Shown: piece by piece, positions 8,030 to 17,053 of the stretch | Layout of the letters: each line of letters starts with the position of its first letter | Numbering within the stretch: position 1 is the first letter of the stretch | Source of the DNA: an uncultured Collinsella sp. | GTDB lineage: Bacteria; Actinomycetota; Coriobacteriia; Coriobacteriales; Coriobacteriaceae | DNA: 64,000 nt | Assembly: GCA_958421275.1 (NCBI GenBank) | Contig: CATZLI010000004.1 | Location: forward strand, 62,001-126,000 | Direction of reading: 5' to 3' | Made by a program: the position numbers and the translations under genes | Notes under the pieces: model-generated | What the model saw: the letters and a program-made list of their open reading frames with translations, nothing else | Databases searched by the model: none | Told to the model about the DNA's origin: nothing

Positions 8030-9394
8030 CTAGTTCTTCAGCGAGTTCAGCGGTGCCGGGAAGCGTCCGCCACGGTGGGCAAGCACGGTGCCGGCGTTGG
8101 GGTTCACCGGCATGATGGGCGCACGGCCGAACAGGCCACCGTACTCGACGCAGTCGCCCACGCCCTTGCCGATGGCGGGAATCACGCGGACGGCCGTGGT
8201 CTTGTTGTTGATGACGCCGATGGCCATCTCGTCGGCGATGATGCCGGCGATGGTCTCGACCGGAGTGTCGCCGGGGATGGCGATCATGTCCAGGCCAACG
8301 GAGCACACGCAGGTCATGGCCTCGAGCTTCTCGAGCGAAAGCGCACCGGCCTCGACGGCGGCGATCATGCCGGCGTCCTCGGACACGGGGATGAAAGCGC
8401 CCGAGAGACCGCCCACGCTGGAACTGGCCATGACGCCGCCCTTCTTGACGGCATCGTTGAGCATGGCGAGCGCGCAGGTCGTGCCGGGGCCACCGCAGGT
8501 GCCCACGCCGATGATCTCGAGGATGCGCGCGACGGAGTCGCCGATGGCAGGCGTGGGGGCCAGCGACAGGTCGACGATGCCCTTCTCGACACCCAGACGA
8601 TGGGCGGCCTCGCGGCTCATGAGCTCGCCGGCGCGGGTGATCTTAAAGGCGGTCTGCTTGATCTTCTCGGCAACCTCCATCATCGATGCGGAGTCGGGCA
8701 GCGTCTCCAGGGCTGCGGCCATAACGCCGGGGCCCGAGACGCCTACGTTGATGACGGCGTCGGCCTCGCCACCGCCGTGGACGGCGCCCGCCATAAACGG
8801 GGAGTCCTCGACCATGTTGGCAAAGCAGACAAACTTGGAGGCGCCGACGGAATCCTGGTCGGCCGTGAGTTTAGCGGCATCGATGATGGTCTGGGCGGCC
8901 ATGAGCACGGCGTCCATGTTGATGCCGGCGCGCAGGCTGGCGACGTTGACGCTGGAGCAGACGCGGCTCGTGGTAGCGAGCGCCTGGGGGATGGACTGGA
9001 TGACGCGGCGGTCGGCGTTGCCGATGCCCTTCTGGACGAGTGCGGAGAAGCCGCCCAGGTAATCGATGCCGAGCGTCTCGGCCGCGCGGTCGAGGGCATG
9101 CGCGATGGGGGTGAGGTCCTCATCCTTGCAGCACGCGGCGATCTGCGCCACCGGGGTGACGGAAACGCGCTTGTTGACGATGGGGATACCGTACTCGCGC
9201 TCGAGGTTCTCGGCGGTCTCGACCAGGTGCTCAGCCGTGTGCGTCACGTGGTCGTAGATCTTCGTGCACATGCGGTCGAGGTTCTCGTCACCGCAACCCA
9301 TGAGCGAAACACCCATGGTGATGGTTCTGATGTCGAGGTTCTGCTCCTCAACCATGCCGCGGGTTTCCGCGATTTCTGCGGGCGTGATCGCCAT
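8030..9394 (-). CDS. UPF0210 (DUF711-type) family protein
   Basis: A 454-residue member of the conserved UPF0210 family, whose biochemical role I do not know to be established. The N-terminus MAITPAEIAETRGMVEEQNLDIRT.. style matches the family start, and the protein carries several Gly/Ala-rich stretches (GGPGTTCALAML, GVSGPGVMAAALE). I chose ATG 9394 because AGGAG lies 8 nt upstream; an in-frame extension of 19 residues is not family-like. In many genomes the partner is a small ACT-domain protein; none is next to it here. It follows metH in the same direction after a hairpin. Confidence 0.85.
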   Translation of the reverse strand: MAITPAEIAETRGMVEEQNLDIRTITMGVSLMGCGDENLDRMCTKIYDHVTHTAEHLVETAENLEREYGIPIVNKRVSVTPVAQIAACCKDEDLTPIAHALDRAAETLGIDYLGGFSALVQKGIGNADRRVIQSIPQALATTSRVCSSVNVASLRAGINMDAVLMAAQTIIDAAKLTADQDSVGASKFVCFANMVEDSPFMAGAVHGGGEADAVINVGVSGPGVMAAALETLPDSASMMEVAEKIKQTAFKITRAGELMSREAAHRLGVEKGIVDLSLAPTPAIGDSVARILEIIGVGTCGGPGTTCALAMLNDAVKKGGVMASSSVGGLSGAFIPVSEDAGMIAAVEAGALSLEKLEAMTCVCSVGLDMIAIPGDTPVETIAGIIADEMAIGVINNKTTAVRVIPAIGKGVGDCVEYGGLFGRAPIMPVNPNAGTVLAHRGGRFPAPLNSLKN

Positions 9395-9439
9395 CCTTGC
9401 GCTCCTATCTGCCAAAACGAGCATAGTCTTGTCTATTCT

Positions 9440-9477
9440 AACGTGCCGCACGTGCCAAGTGGCGCATGCGGCACGTT
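9440..9477 (-). terminator. Hairpin between metH and the UPF0210 gene
   Basis: AACGTGCCGCA (9440-9450) pairs perfectly with TGCGGCACGTT (9467-9477), and the loop holds a smaller dyad (GCCA..TGGC). Read on the minus strand there is no T-run after it, so it may attenuate or end metH transcription, or act as a processing site. Confidence 0.55.
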
Positions 9478-9502
9478 TTGGTGCTCGGTTGTTTCCGTTG
9501 TG

Positions 9503-12058
9503 TTACTGCCCAAAGACCTCTTCGGCGATGCGCGCGCTTTCGGCGGCGTCTTTGGCGTAGTAGTCCGCGCCGATCTGTTTGGCGTATTCGGGGGTGAGTA
9601 CGGCGCCGCCTACGATGATCTTGACGCCCGGCACCTCGGCATGAAGCAGCTTGATGGTCTCTTCCATGGCCACGACGGTGGTAGTCATAAGCGCCGAGAG
9701 GCCGACGAGCTTGATGTCACGCTCCCGTACGGTCTTGAGCACCTCTTGCGGGTCGACGTCGCGGCCTAGGTCAAAGACGGTATAACCGTAGTTATCGAGC
9801 AGCATCTTGACGATGTTCTTACCGATGTCGTGGATGTCGCCTTTAACGGTGGCCACGCAGATCTTGCCCTTGTCGGCGATCTCGCCGGCGGGCATCAGGC
9901 GCTTGATGGTGTCGAAGCCCACGCGCGCGGCCTCGGCCGAGGCCATAAGCTGCGGCAAGAAGAACTTGCCCTGGTCAAAGAGGACGCCAACCTCGTCGAG
10001 GGCGGGGATAAAGTGATTGTTGATGAGGTCCATGGCGTCGTGATCTGCCAGCAGACGCTCGGTCTCGGCCGCGATTTCGCCCTTGCGGCCCGAGACGACC
10101 ATGTGGCGGATGGGGTCGTCATCGGCGCTTGCGGTGGTGCTTGCGGCAGGCGTGGCATCGCTCGATGCCGACTGAGCGGCCGCCGGGTTGGCGGCAATCT
10201 TGTACGGGTCGGTCCAGCCGGCGTAGCGCTCGATGTATCCGGTCGAGCCCTCGTCCTCAACGCTCAGCACGCGATAGCTGTAGACGGTGTCCATAAAGCG
10301 CTTGGAACCCGGGTTCATGATGGGGGCGTCCAGGCCCGCACCAAAGGCGGCGGCCAAAAAGACCGAGCCCAGCAGCGGGCGGGCAGGCAGGCCAAAGCTG
10401 ATGTTCGACACGCCGAGCGCGCATTTGACGCCCAGACGCTCCTTGCACAGGGACATGGCGCGCAGGATCTGTTCGGCCTGGCGCTGGTTGGTCGAGGCGG
10501 TCATGACCAGGCAGTCGATGAGGATGCGGTCCGGGCCGATGCCGTAACGGGCGGCCTCGGCCACGATGCGCTCGGCGATGGCGAAGCGGGCCTCGGCGGT
10601 ATCGGGGATGCCGCCCTCGTCGAGCGTAAGGCCGACGACGTTGGTGCCGTAGTGGGCCACCAGCGGAAGGATCTCATCCATGATCTGTTGTTTGCCATTG
10701 ACCGAGTTGATGATGGGCTTGCCGGCGTAGCGGCGCACGGCGGCCTCGACGGCTGCGGGGTCGGTGGAGTCGATCTGCAGCGGCAGCAGCGTGGAGCCCT
10801 GGAGCTGCTCGGTGGCCTGCTGGATGACCTTGACCTCGTCGATCTCGGGCAGGCCCACGTTGACGTCCAGGATGTCGGCGCCCTGCTCCTGCTGGCTGAT
10901 GCCCTGGCTCACGACGTAGTCCAGGTCGCCGTCGCGCAGGGCCTGCTGCAGGCGCTTTTTGCCGGTGGGGTTGATGCGCTCGCCGATGACGGCGATCTTG
11001 TGGCCGTCGCAGGGAAGGTCCACCACGGTCTGGGCGCTCGTGACCGACATACTGGGCTTGCGGCGGCGCGGACTGGGCGTGTGGTTGTCGATAAGCGTGC
11101 GCAGGGCCGCCATATGCGCGGGCGTGGTGCCGCAGCAGCCGCCCACGACGCTCACACCGTCGGCGATCATGCCGGCGACGGCCTCGGCGTACTCGGGGGC
11201 TTGGATGTCAAAGACGGTATTGCCGTCGTCGTCCACGCGGGGCAGTCCCGCATTGGCCTGCACCATAACGGGCTTGTTGGTGACGGTGAGCATACGCGCG
11301 GCGAGTCCTCGGAGCTCGGCCGGGCCCTGGCTGCAGTTGATGCCCAGGACGTCGGCGCCGATGGCGTCGAGGGTGATGGCGGCGACCTCGGGGCTCGTGC
11401 CCAAGAAGGTGCGACCGTCTTCCTCAAAGGTCATGGTGGCAAAGACGGGCAGGTCGGAATTCTCGCGGCAGGCGAGGACGGCGGCCTTGATCTCGGCAAG
11501 GTCGGTCATGGTCTCGATAATAAAGAGGTCCACACCCGCATCGACGCCGGCGCGCACCTCCTCGGCAAAGAGGTCATAGGCCTCGTCGAAGCTGAGGGTA
11601 CCCAAGGGGCGCAGCAGGGCGCCGATGGGGCCGATATCGCCGGCAACGTAGCGGGCGCCGGCCTCGCGGGCGCAGGTGACTGCCGCGGCAAAGACGTCTG
11701 CCACGGTGGCGGCGCCGTCGAGCTTGTGGGCGTTGGCGCCAAAGGTGTTGGCGGTGATCACGTCGCAGCCGGCCTCGACGTATTGGCGCTGAATGTCGGT
11801 AATGACCTGGGGCTCCTCAAAGTTGAGCAGCTCGGGCAGGGCGCCGGCCTTCATGCCGGACGCCTGCAGCATGGTGCCCATGCCGCCGTCAAACAGCAGG
11901 TGTCCCGTGCCCTCGATGGCGGCACGCAGGCGGTCATCCTTAATGCGAAGGTCGTCGATCGTGCGCGTCTTGTATGCAGCGCCATTACGGCGTGCGGCAT
12001 CAACGGGTGCCGCCAGCGCGGCGCCGTCCAGATCATGAGTGATAAGCGGAGTAAACAT
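9503..12058 (-). CDS. metH: Cobalamin-dependent methionine synthase lacking the reactivation domain
   Basis: Transfers a methyl group from methyl-tetrahydrofolate through cobalamin to homocysteine, giving methionine. The 851 residues cover the homocysteine module (about 50-320; zinc ligands Cys242 in NCSQGP and Cys308-Cys309 in GGCCGTT), the pterin-binding module (about 355-600, starting IGERINPTGKK) and the B12 cap plus Rossmann modules (about 640-851; cobalt ligand His743 in DIHDIG). Full-length E. coli MetH has about 1,230 residues; the missing part is the C-terminal SAM-binding reactivation domain, supplied by the adjacent gene. AGGAG precedes ATG 12058. It is the third gene of a tight operon with metF. 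Confidence 0.93.
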   Translation of the reverse strand: MFTPLITHDLDGAALAAPVDAARRNGAAYKTRTIDDLRIKDDRLRAAIEGTGHLLFDGGMGTMLQASGMKAGALPELLNFEEPQVITDIQRQYVEAGCDVITANTFGANAHKLDGAATVADVFAAAVTCAREAGARYVAGDIGPIGALLRPLGTLSFDEAYDLFAEEVRAGVDAGVDLFIIETMTDLAEIKAAVLACRENSDLPVFATMTFEEDGRTFLGTSPEVAAITLDAIGADVLGINCSQGPAELRGLAARMLTVTNKPVMVQANAGLPRVDDDGNTVFDIQAPEYAEAVAGMIADGVSVVGGCCGTTPAHMAALRTLIDNHTPSPRRRKPSMSVTSAQTVVDLPCDGHKIAVIGERINPTGKKRLQQALRDGDLDYVVSQGISQQEQGADILDVNVGLPEIDEVKVIQQATEQLQGSTLLPLQIDSTDPAAVEAAVRRYAGKPIINSVNGKQQIMDEILPLVAHYGTNVVGLTLDEGGIPDTAEARFAIAERIVAEAARYGIGPDRILIDCLVMTASTNQRQAEQILRAMSLCKERLGVKCALGVSNISFGLPARPLLGSVFLAAAFGAGLDAPIMNPGSKRFMDTVYSYRVLSVEDEGSTGYIERYAGWTDPYKIAANPAAAQSASSDATPAASTTASADDDPIRHMVVSGRKGEIAAETERLLADHDAMDLINNHFIPALDEVGVLFDQGKFFLPQLMASAEAARVGFDTIKRLMPAGEIADKGKICVATVKGDIHDIGKNIVKMLLDNYGYTVFDLGRDVDPQEVLKTVRERDIKLVGLSALMTTTVVAMEETIKLLHAEVPGVKIIVGGAVLTPEYAKQIGADYYAKDAAESARIAEEVFGQ

Positions 12059-12067
12059 CGATGGCTC

Positions 12068-12856
12068 CTAATGGCTGGAATAGCAGGTGGTGTGGGCGGC
12101 GCGGAGGCGGCAGTGCTCGCGCATGCGGCAGATATTGCAGGTGGGGCGGCTCTGGGCGTCGTGGACTTCGCCGTCGAACAGACCAATCACAGCGGTCACG
12201 CTCTTGGTGGGCATGAGCAGGCTGGTGGGGGTGACGGTAAGTCCAATGAGGCGCGTGGCATTGAGTGCATCCACGATCGAGCGCTGGGCAGAGAGCGGGC
12301 AGTCGCCATAGCCGGGACTGAAGCGCCAGTTGCCGGCGAGCCCGTGTGCAGCGGCTGCAGCCTTGACCCGCTGGTCCATCTGCTCGACGGCGGCCTCCAC
12401 ATAGGCAGAGCATGCGGCGTCGAGCACGGCGCCTTCCAGGGGTTGCTGGGCTCCCGTGGTGCGCAGACGGCGTTCGGCAGACATCCCGAGGGTGCAGGCC
12501 ATGAGCGCCGCCAGGCGGGCGTCTTTGAGATGTCGATAGATATCACGACCCCGCAGCTCAACATTGGTGCCAACCAAGCGGATGCAGGGCTCGCCCTGCT
12601 CGTCGACGCCCGTGGCATCGACGGCAAACACGCGTCGCACGCCGCGGGGCTCGATATCCAGCTCTAGGCGCTCGACTACAAGCTCAATTCGTCGTGACAG
12701 CTCGGGCTCAATCTGCTGGCCGCCGTAGCCCAGATACCGCAGCATCTCGGCACGGTCGACACGAGGGTGGTGGGCAGCGTCGATACGGTAAAGCGCCGGC
12801 GACGCAAGGTCGGCCGGCACTTCAACAACGGTTGTATCGACGTGCGGTTTTTCCAT
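12068..12856 (-). CDS. Stand-alone methionine synthase activation-domain protein
   Basis: A 262-residue homologue of the MetH activation domain, which binds SAM and helps reductively methylate inactive cob(II)alamin. The diagnostic region reads RFSPGYGDCPLS, then LTVTPTSLLMPTKSVTAVIGL, matching the RPAPGYP...L.PS.SVSG pattern of the domain. The C-terminal tail has a cysteine cluster (CNICRMREHC) that could bind a metal or iron-sulfur centre. It ends 9 bp before metH and its start overlaps the metF stop by one base (TAATG), so all three are co-translated. The split of synthase and activator is typical of anaerobes. Confidence 0.88.
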   Translation of the reverse strand: MEKPHVDTTVVEVPADLASPALYRIDAAHHPRVDRAEMLRYLGYGGQQIEPELSRRIELVVERLELDIEPRGVRRVFAVDATGVDEQGEPCIRLVGTNVELRGRDIYRHLKDARLAALMACTLGMSAERRLRTTGAQQPLEGAVLDAACSAYVEAAVEQMDQRVKAAAAAHGLAGNWRFSPGYGDCPLSAQRSIVDALNATRLIGLTVTPTSLLMPTKSVTAVIGLFDGEVHDAQSRPTCNICRMREHCRLRAAHTTCYSSH

Positions 12857-13728
12857 TACCCCAGGCGCCCCATAATGGTCGCGGCGATTGCAGGACGGTT
12901 CATAGTGTACAGGTGCAGACCGTCGGCACCGTGCTCCTTAAGGTCGCAAAGCTGACGAGCAGCATAATCTACACCGGCTGCCTGCAGGCTCTCGGGGTCG
13001 TTCTCGTACTTGGCGAGGATCTTGATGACGGGGGAGGGCAGCGACGCGCCGCACATAAAGACCATGCGGCTGATCTGCGACTTGCCCATAAACGGCATGA
13101 TGCCCGCGGTAATGGGCACGGTGATGCCGGCCTTGTCGGCAAGCTCGCGGAAGCGATAGAAGCACTCGTTATCAAAGAAGAGCTGTGTCACAAAGAAGCT
13201 CGCGCCGGCGTCTTGCTTTTGCTTGAGGTGCTCGACCGAGAGGTTGAGATCCTCGCAGGCAATGTGGCCTTCGGGGTAGGCTGCGGCGCCCACGCAAAAG
13301 CCGGCGTCGACGAGCTCGGGGATGAGGTCGCGGGCGTAGGCGTAGTCGGAGGCAGGCTTGTCGTCCTCGGTCGCGCCGGCGGGCAGGTCGCCGCGCAGGG
13401 CTAGCACGTTTTCCACGCCGGCAGTGCGATACTCGTCAATCTTGGCGGCGATGTCGGCGTGGGTGCGGCCCACGCAGGTGAGATGCGCTACCGAGGGCGT
13501 ATCGAATTCGCTCGAAATCATATGCGCGATGGGGGCGGTGGTGGCACCGTTACCCGAGCCGCCGGCCGAGCAGGTGACCGAGACAAAGCTCGGCGAAAGC
13601 TTACACAGATTGCCTGCCACCTCGCGAGCCGTGTCGAGGGTAAGCTCGCCCTTGGGCGGGAACATCTCAAACGAAACGGGTGCGGTGCCCTGGGATGCTG
13701 CCTGCTTAAAAACCTCGTCGACGCGCAT
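12856..13728 (-). CDS. metF: Methylenetetrahydrofolate reductase
   Basis: Reduces 5,10-methylene-tetrahydrofolate to 5-methyl-tetrahydrofolate, the methyl donor for the downstream methionine synthase. The 290-residue TIM barrel has the family's length; visible are SFEMFPPKGE near the N-terminus with the catalytic Glu region, VSVTCSAGGS, a VLALRGD motif and ITAGIMPF. AAAGGAG lies before ATG 13728. First gene of the metF > activator > metH operon. I looked for a SAM or cobalamin riboswitch upstream and did not recognise one. Confidence 0.95.
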   Translation of the reverse strand: MRVDEVFKQAASQGTAPVSFEMFPPKGELTLDTAREVAGNLCKLSPSFVSVTCSAGGSGNGATTAPIAHMISSEFDTPSVAHLTCVGRTHADIAAKIDEYRTAGVENVLALRGDLPAGATEDDKPASDYAYARDLIPELVDAGFCVGAAAYPEGHIACEDLNLSVEHLKQKQDAGASFFVTQLFFDNECFYRFRELADKAGITVPITAGIMPFMGKSQISRMVFMCGASLPSPVIKILAKYENDPESLQAAGVDYAARQLCDLKEHGADGLHLYTMNRPAIAATIMGRLG

Positions 13729-14154
13729 ATCGTGCTCCTTTAGATACTTAATAGTGTGATGTGTAGTAAGGATTCTACAGCACCACTGTGTTACGGTGGA
13801 GTTTCACTCGCTATTTGGGGATACCAATCGAAAATGCTTTGCTATCGGCATTTCTTATAACAGAGCGGTCAATCTAGGATGGGGCTATAAAGACTGGTAT
13901 CTTATACGAAATACCAGTTAATAGAGCCCCATCCCAAATTGACTACCCTTAAACTATGGGGAGAGGTCTGCAATTTATACAGTTGATTGGCCATTAAGGG
14001 CGGCAGCGCCGCTGTGATGCGGTAACCTCATTGATTGGTTTCGCGACAGCAACATAACGGTAATGTCGCGGAAACACGGCGAGTCTAAGCTATGACTCGT
14101 TCGTTAGTAATCAACACCGCTTCTCACGCGGTGCCGATACGAAGGGAGTTCCGT
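13729..14154. other. Divergent regulatory region metF / glnA with three hairpins
   Basis: This 426-bp gap has no gene. It holds AAATGC..GCATTT near 13834-13856, a long imperfect hairpin at 13877-13934 (GGATGGGGCT with AGCCCCATCC, inner ACTGGTAT with ATACCAGT), flanked by GGTCAAT and ATTGAC that extend the symmetry, and CGCGACA (14042-14048) with TGTCGCG (14064-14070). The last one is in the probable 5' leader of the glutamine synthetase gene, about 85 nt before its start. No known nitrogen-regulator box was recognised. Confidence 0.6.
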
Positions 14155-16242
<2,088 letters not shown>

Positions 16243-16272
16243 GGCGTAACTGACATATCGTCACGGTATTGA

Positions 16273-16309
16273 GCCGGGGTCCGCATCATGCGGGTCCCGG
16301 TTTTTGTTT
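16273..16309 (+). terminator. Terminator of the glutamine synthetase gene
   Basis: CCGGGGTCCGC folds back on GCGGGTCCCGG with a short ATCA loop, then TTTTTGTTT. Confidence 0.9.
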
Positions 16310-16363
16310 GCGAAGGACGCTTTGAAGCCCGTTTTGCCGCCGACTTGCCTAGGTATAAAGGGT

Positions 16364-16584
16364 TGTGGACAAAAAACGTCAAATATGAGTACTGTCACAA
16401 GTCCTGTAGCATTATTTATTTACAAAATATGGGTTGTTACGCAACATATGTCCAAGTACATAGCTGATAAACGCCTGCAATTCTTCCGCCGTAGGACCCC
16501 TGGCGTCTAAATCGCCTTCTGAAGGCATGAAATTGCTGTTACTAAAATGGTAACAGTACTCATATTTGCTATTTTTTGCCCACA
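16364..16584. mobile_element. MITE-like 221-bp element with ~35-bp terminal inverted repeats
   Basis: The left end (from 16364: TGTGGACAAAAAACGTC, then AAATATGAGTACTGT) matches the reverse complement of the right end (to 16584: TGTGGGCAAAAAATAGC, then AAATATGAGTACTGT) with only a few mismatches. An inner dyad GTTAC..GTAAC sits next to the right repeat. The interior is AT-rich compared with its surroundings. On the minus strand an open stretch (about 16412-16528) could encode a 38-residue peptide starting MPSEGDLDARG; I do not recognise it. No transposase is present, so it would move only in trans. No clear target duplication. Confidence 0.65.
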
Positions 16585-16608
16585 GGCCTTGCGATGATGC
16601 CGCGGTTC

Positions 16609-16706
16609 GCACCTTGTCGGGTTCGAACCGCGGCGTTTCGGTAGCAAAAAGCCCGCTACCGCGAGGGTAACGGGCTTCTCGTTTCAAATGGTGCCCCCAG
16701 CGGGAT
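16609..16706. repeat. First copy of a 98-bp direct repeat carrying the tRNA-Glu 3' end
   Basis: This 98-bp block matches 16797-16894 at most positions. It contains a copy of the tRNA terminator hairpin and the last ~18 nt of tRNA-Glu including the CCA end (16689-16706), then diverges. It is therefore a truncated tRNA end with its downstream DNA, as left by a site-specific integration or a tandem duplication. Confidence 0.8.
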
Positions 16707-16796
16707 GTCCGCGTGCGGCTGACGCCGCCCGCTTTCGCCGCGTCGCTTCGCTCCTTGCGTGCTGCGCTGGAAAACGCTTCGCGTTTCCTCAGCTCC

Positions 16797-16894
16797 GCAC
16801 CCTGTCGGGTTCGAATCCCGGCGCATGGGTAGCAAAAAGCCCGCTACCGCGAGGGTAACGGGCTCTTCAATTCAAATGGTGCCCCCAGCGGGAT
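16797..16894. repeat. Second copy of the 98-bp direct repeat, inside the intact tRNA-Glu locus
   Basis: Starts 188 bp after the first copy. It runs from a GGGTTCGAATCCC stretch through the terminator hairpin into the intact tRNA-Glu 3' end. The identical lengths of both copies point to one duplication event. Confidence 0.8.
16830..16867 (-). terminator. Terminator of tRNA-Glu
   Basis: On the minus strand GCCCGTTACC folds back on GGTAGCGGGC around a CTCGC loop and is followed by TTTTTGC. The same hairpin is present in the first repeat copy at about 16641-16678. Confidence 0.8.
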
Positions 16895-16953
16895 TCGAAC
16901 CCGCGATATCCACCTTGAAAGGGTGGCGTCCTTGGCCGCTAGACGATGGGGAC
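16877..16953 (-). tRNA. tRNA-Glu (anticodon TTC)
   Basis: The minus strand folds as a full cloverleaf: acceptor GTCCCCA with TGGGGGC, anticodon stem CCACC with GGTGG around loop CTTTCAA (anticodon TTC), T-arm GCGGGTTCGAATCCCGC, and an encoded CCA (16877-16879). A 3'-end copy lies downstream at 16689-16706. Confidence 0.97.
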
Positions 16954-17005
16954 AGCGGGAAAGAGTATAGCAGACTTTTTTAGCCGTTCACATATCGTTG
17001 GCAAA

Positions 17006-17046
17006 CTGAAAAACCACCACAAAGGTGCCTGTCCCCTTTGTGGTGG
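17006..17046 (-). terminator. Terminator of murT-gatD
   Basis: On the minus strand a 12-bp stem CCACCACAAAGG/CCTTTGTGGTGG (17014-17046) with loop GGACAGGCA is followed by TTTTTC. It lies just after the murT-gatD stop. The loop sequence recurs in another hairpin at 26.3 kb. Confidence 0.85.
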
Positions 17047-17053
17047 CGAGGCG

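Noticed and set aside
7874..9769. 631-codon plus-strand frame across the hairpin element and the UPF0210 gene
   Set aside because: It starts inside the left hairpin arm and is otherwise the antisense of UPF0210; Asp/Gly/His-rich shadow composition.
9830..12667. 945-codon open frame on the plus strand opposite metH
   Set aside because: It is the antisense frame of metH and the activation gene; composition is repetitive Gly/Ala/Val/Asp typical of GC-rich antisense frames, and it crosses gene boundaries without a start signal.
13729..13830. Cobalamin or SAM riboswitch before metF
   Set aside because: No B12 box or S-box core pattern was found; only short dyads are present farther upstream.
16595..16640. 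A second tRNA indicated by GGTTCGAACC on the plus strand
   Set aside because: Only a T-arm-like palindrome exists; no acceptor, D-arm or anticodon arm can be built.
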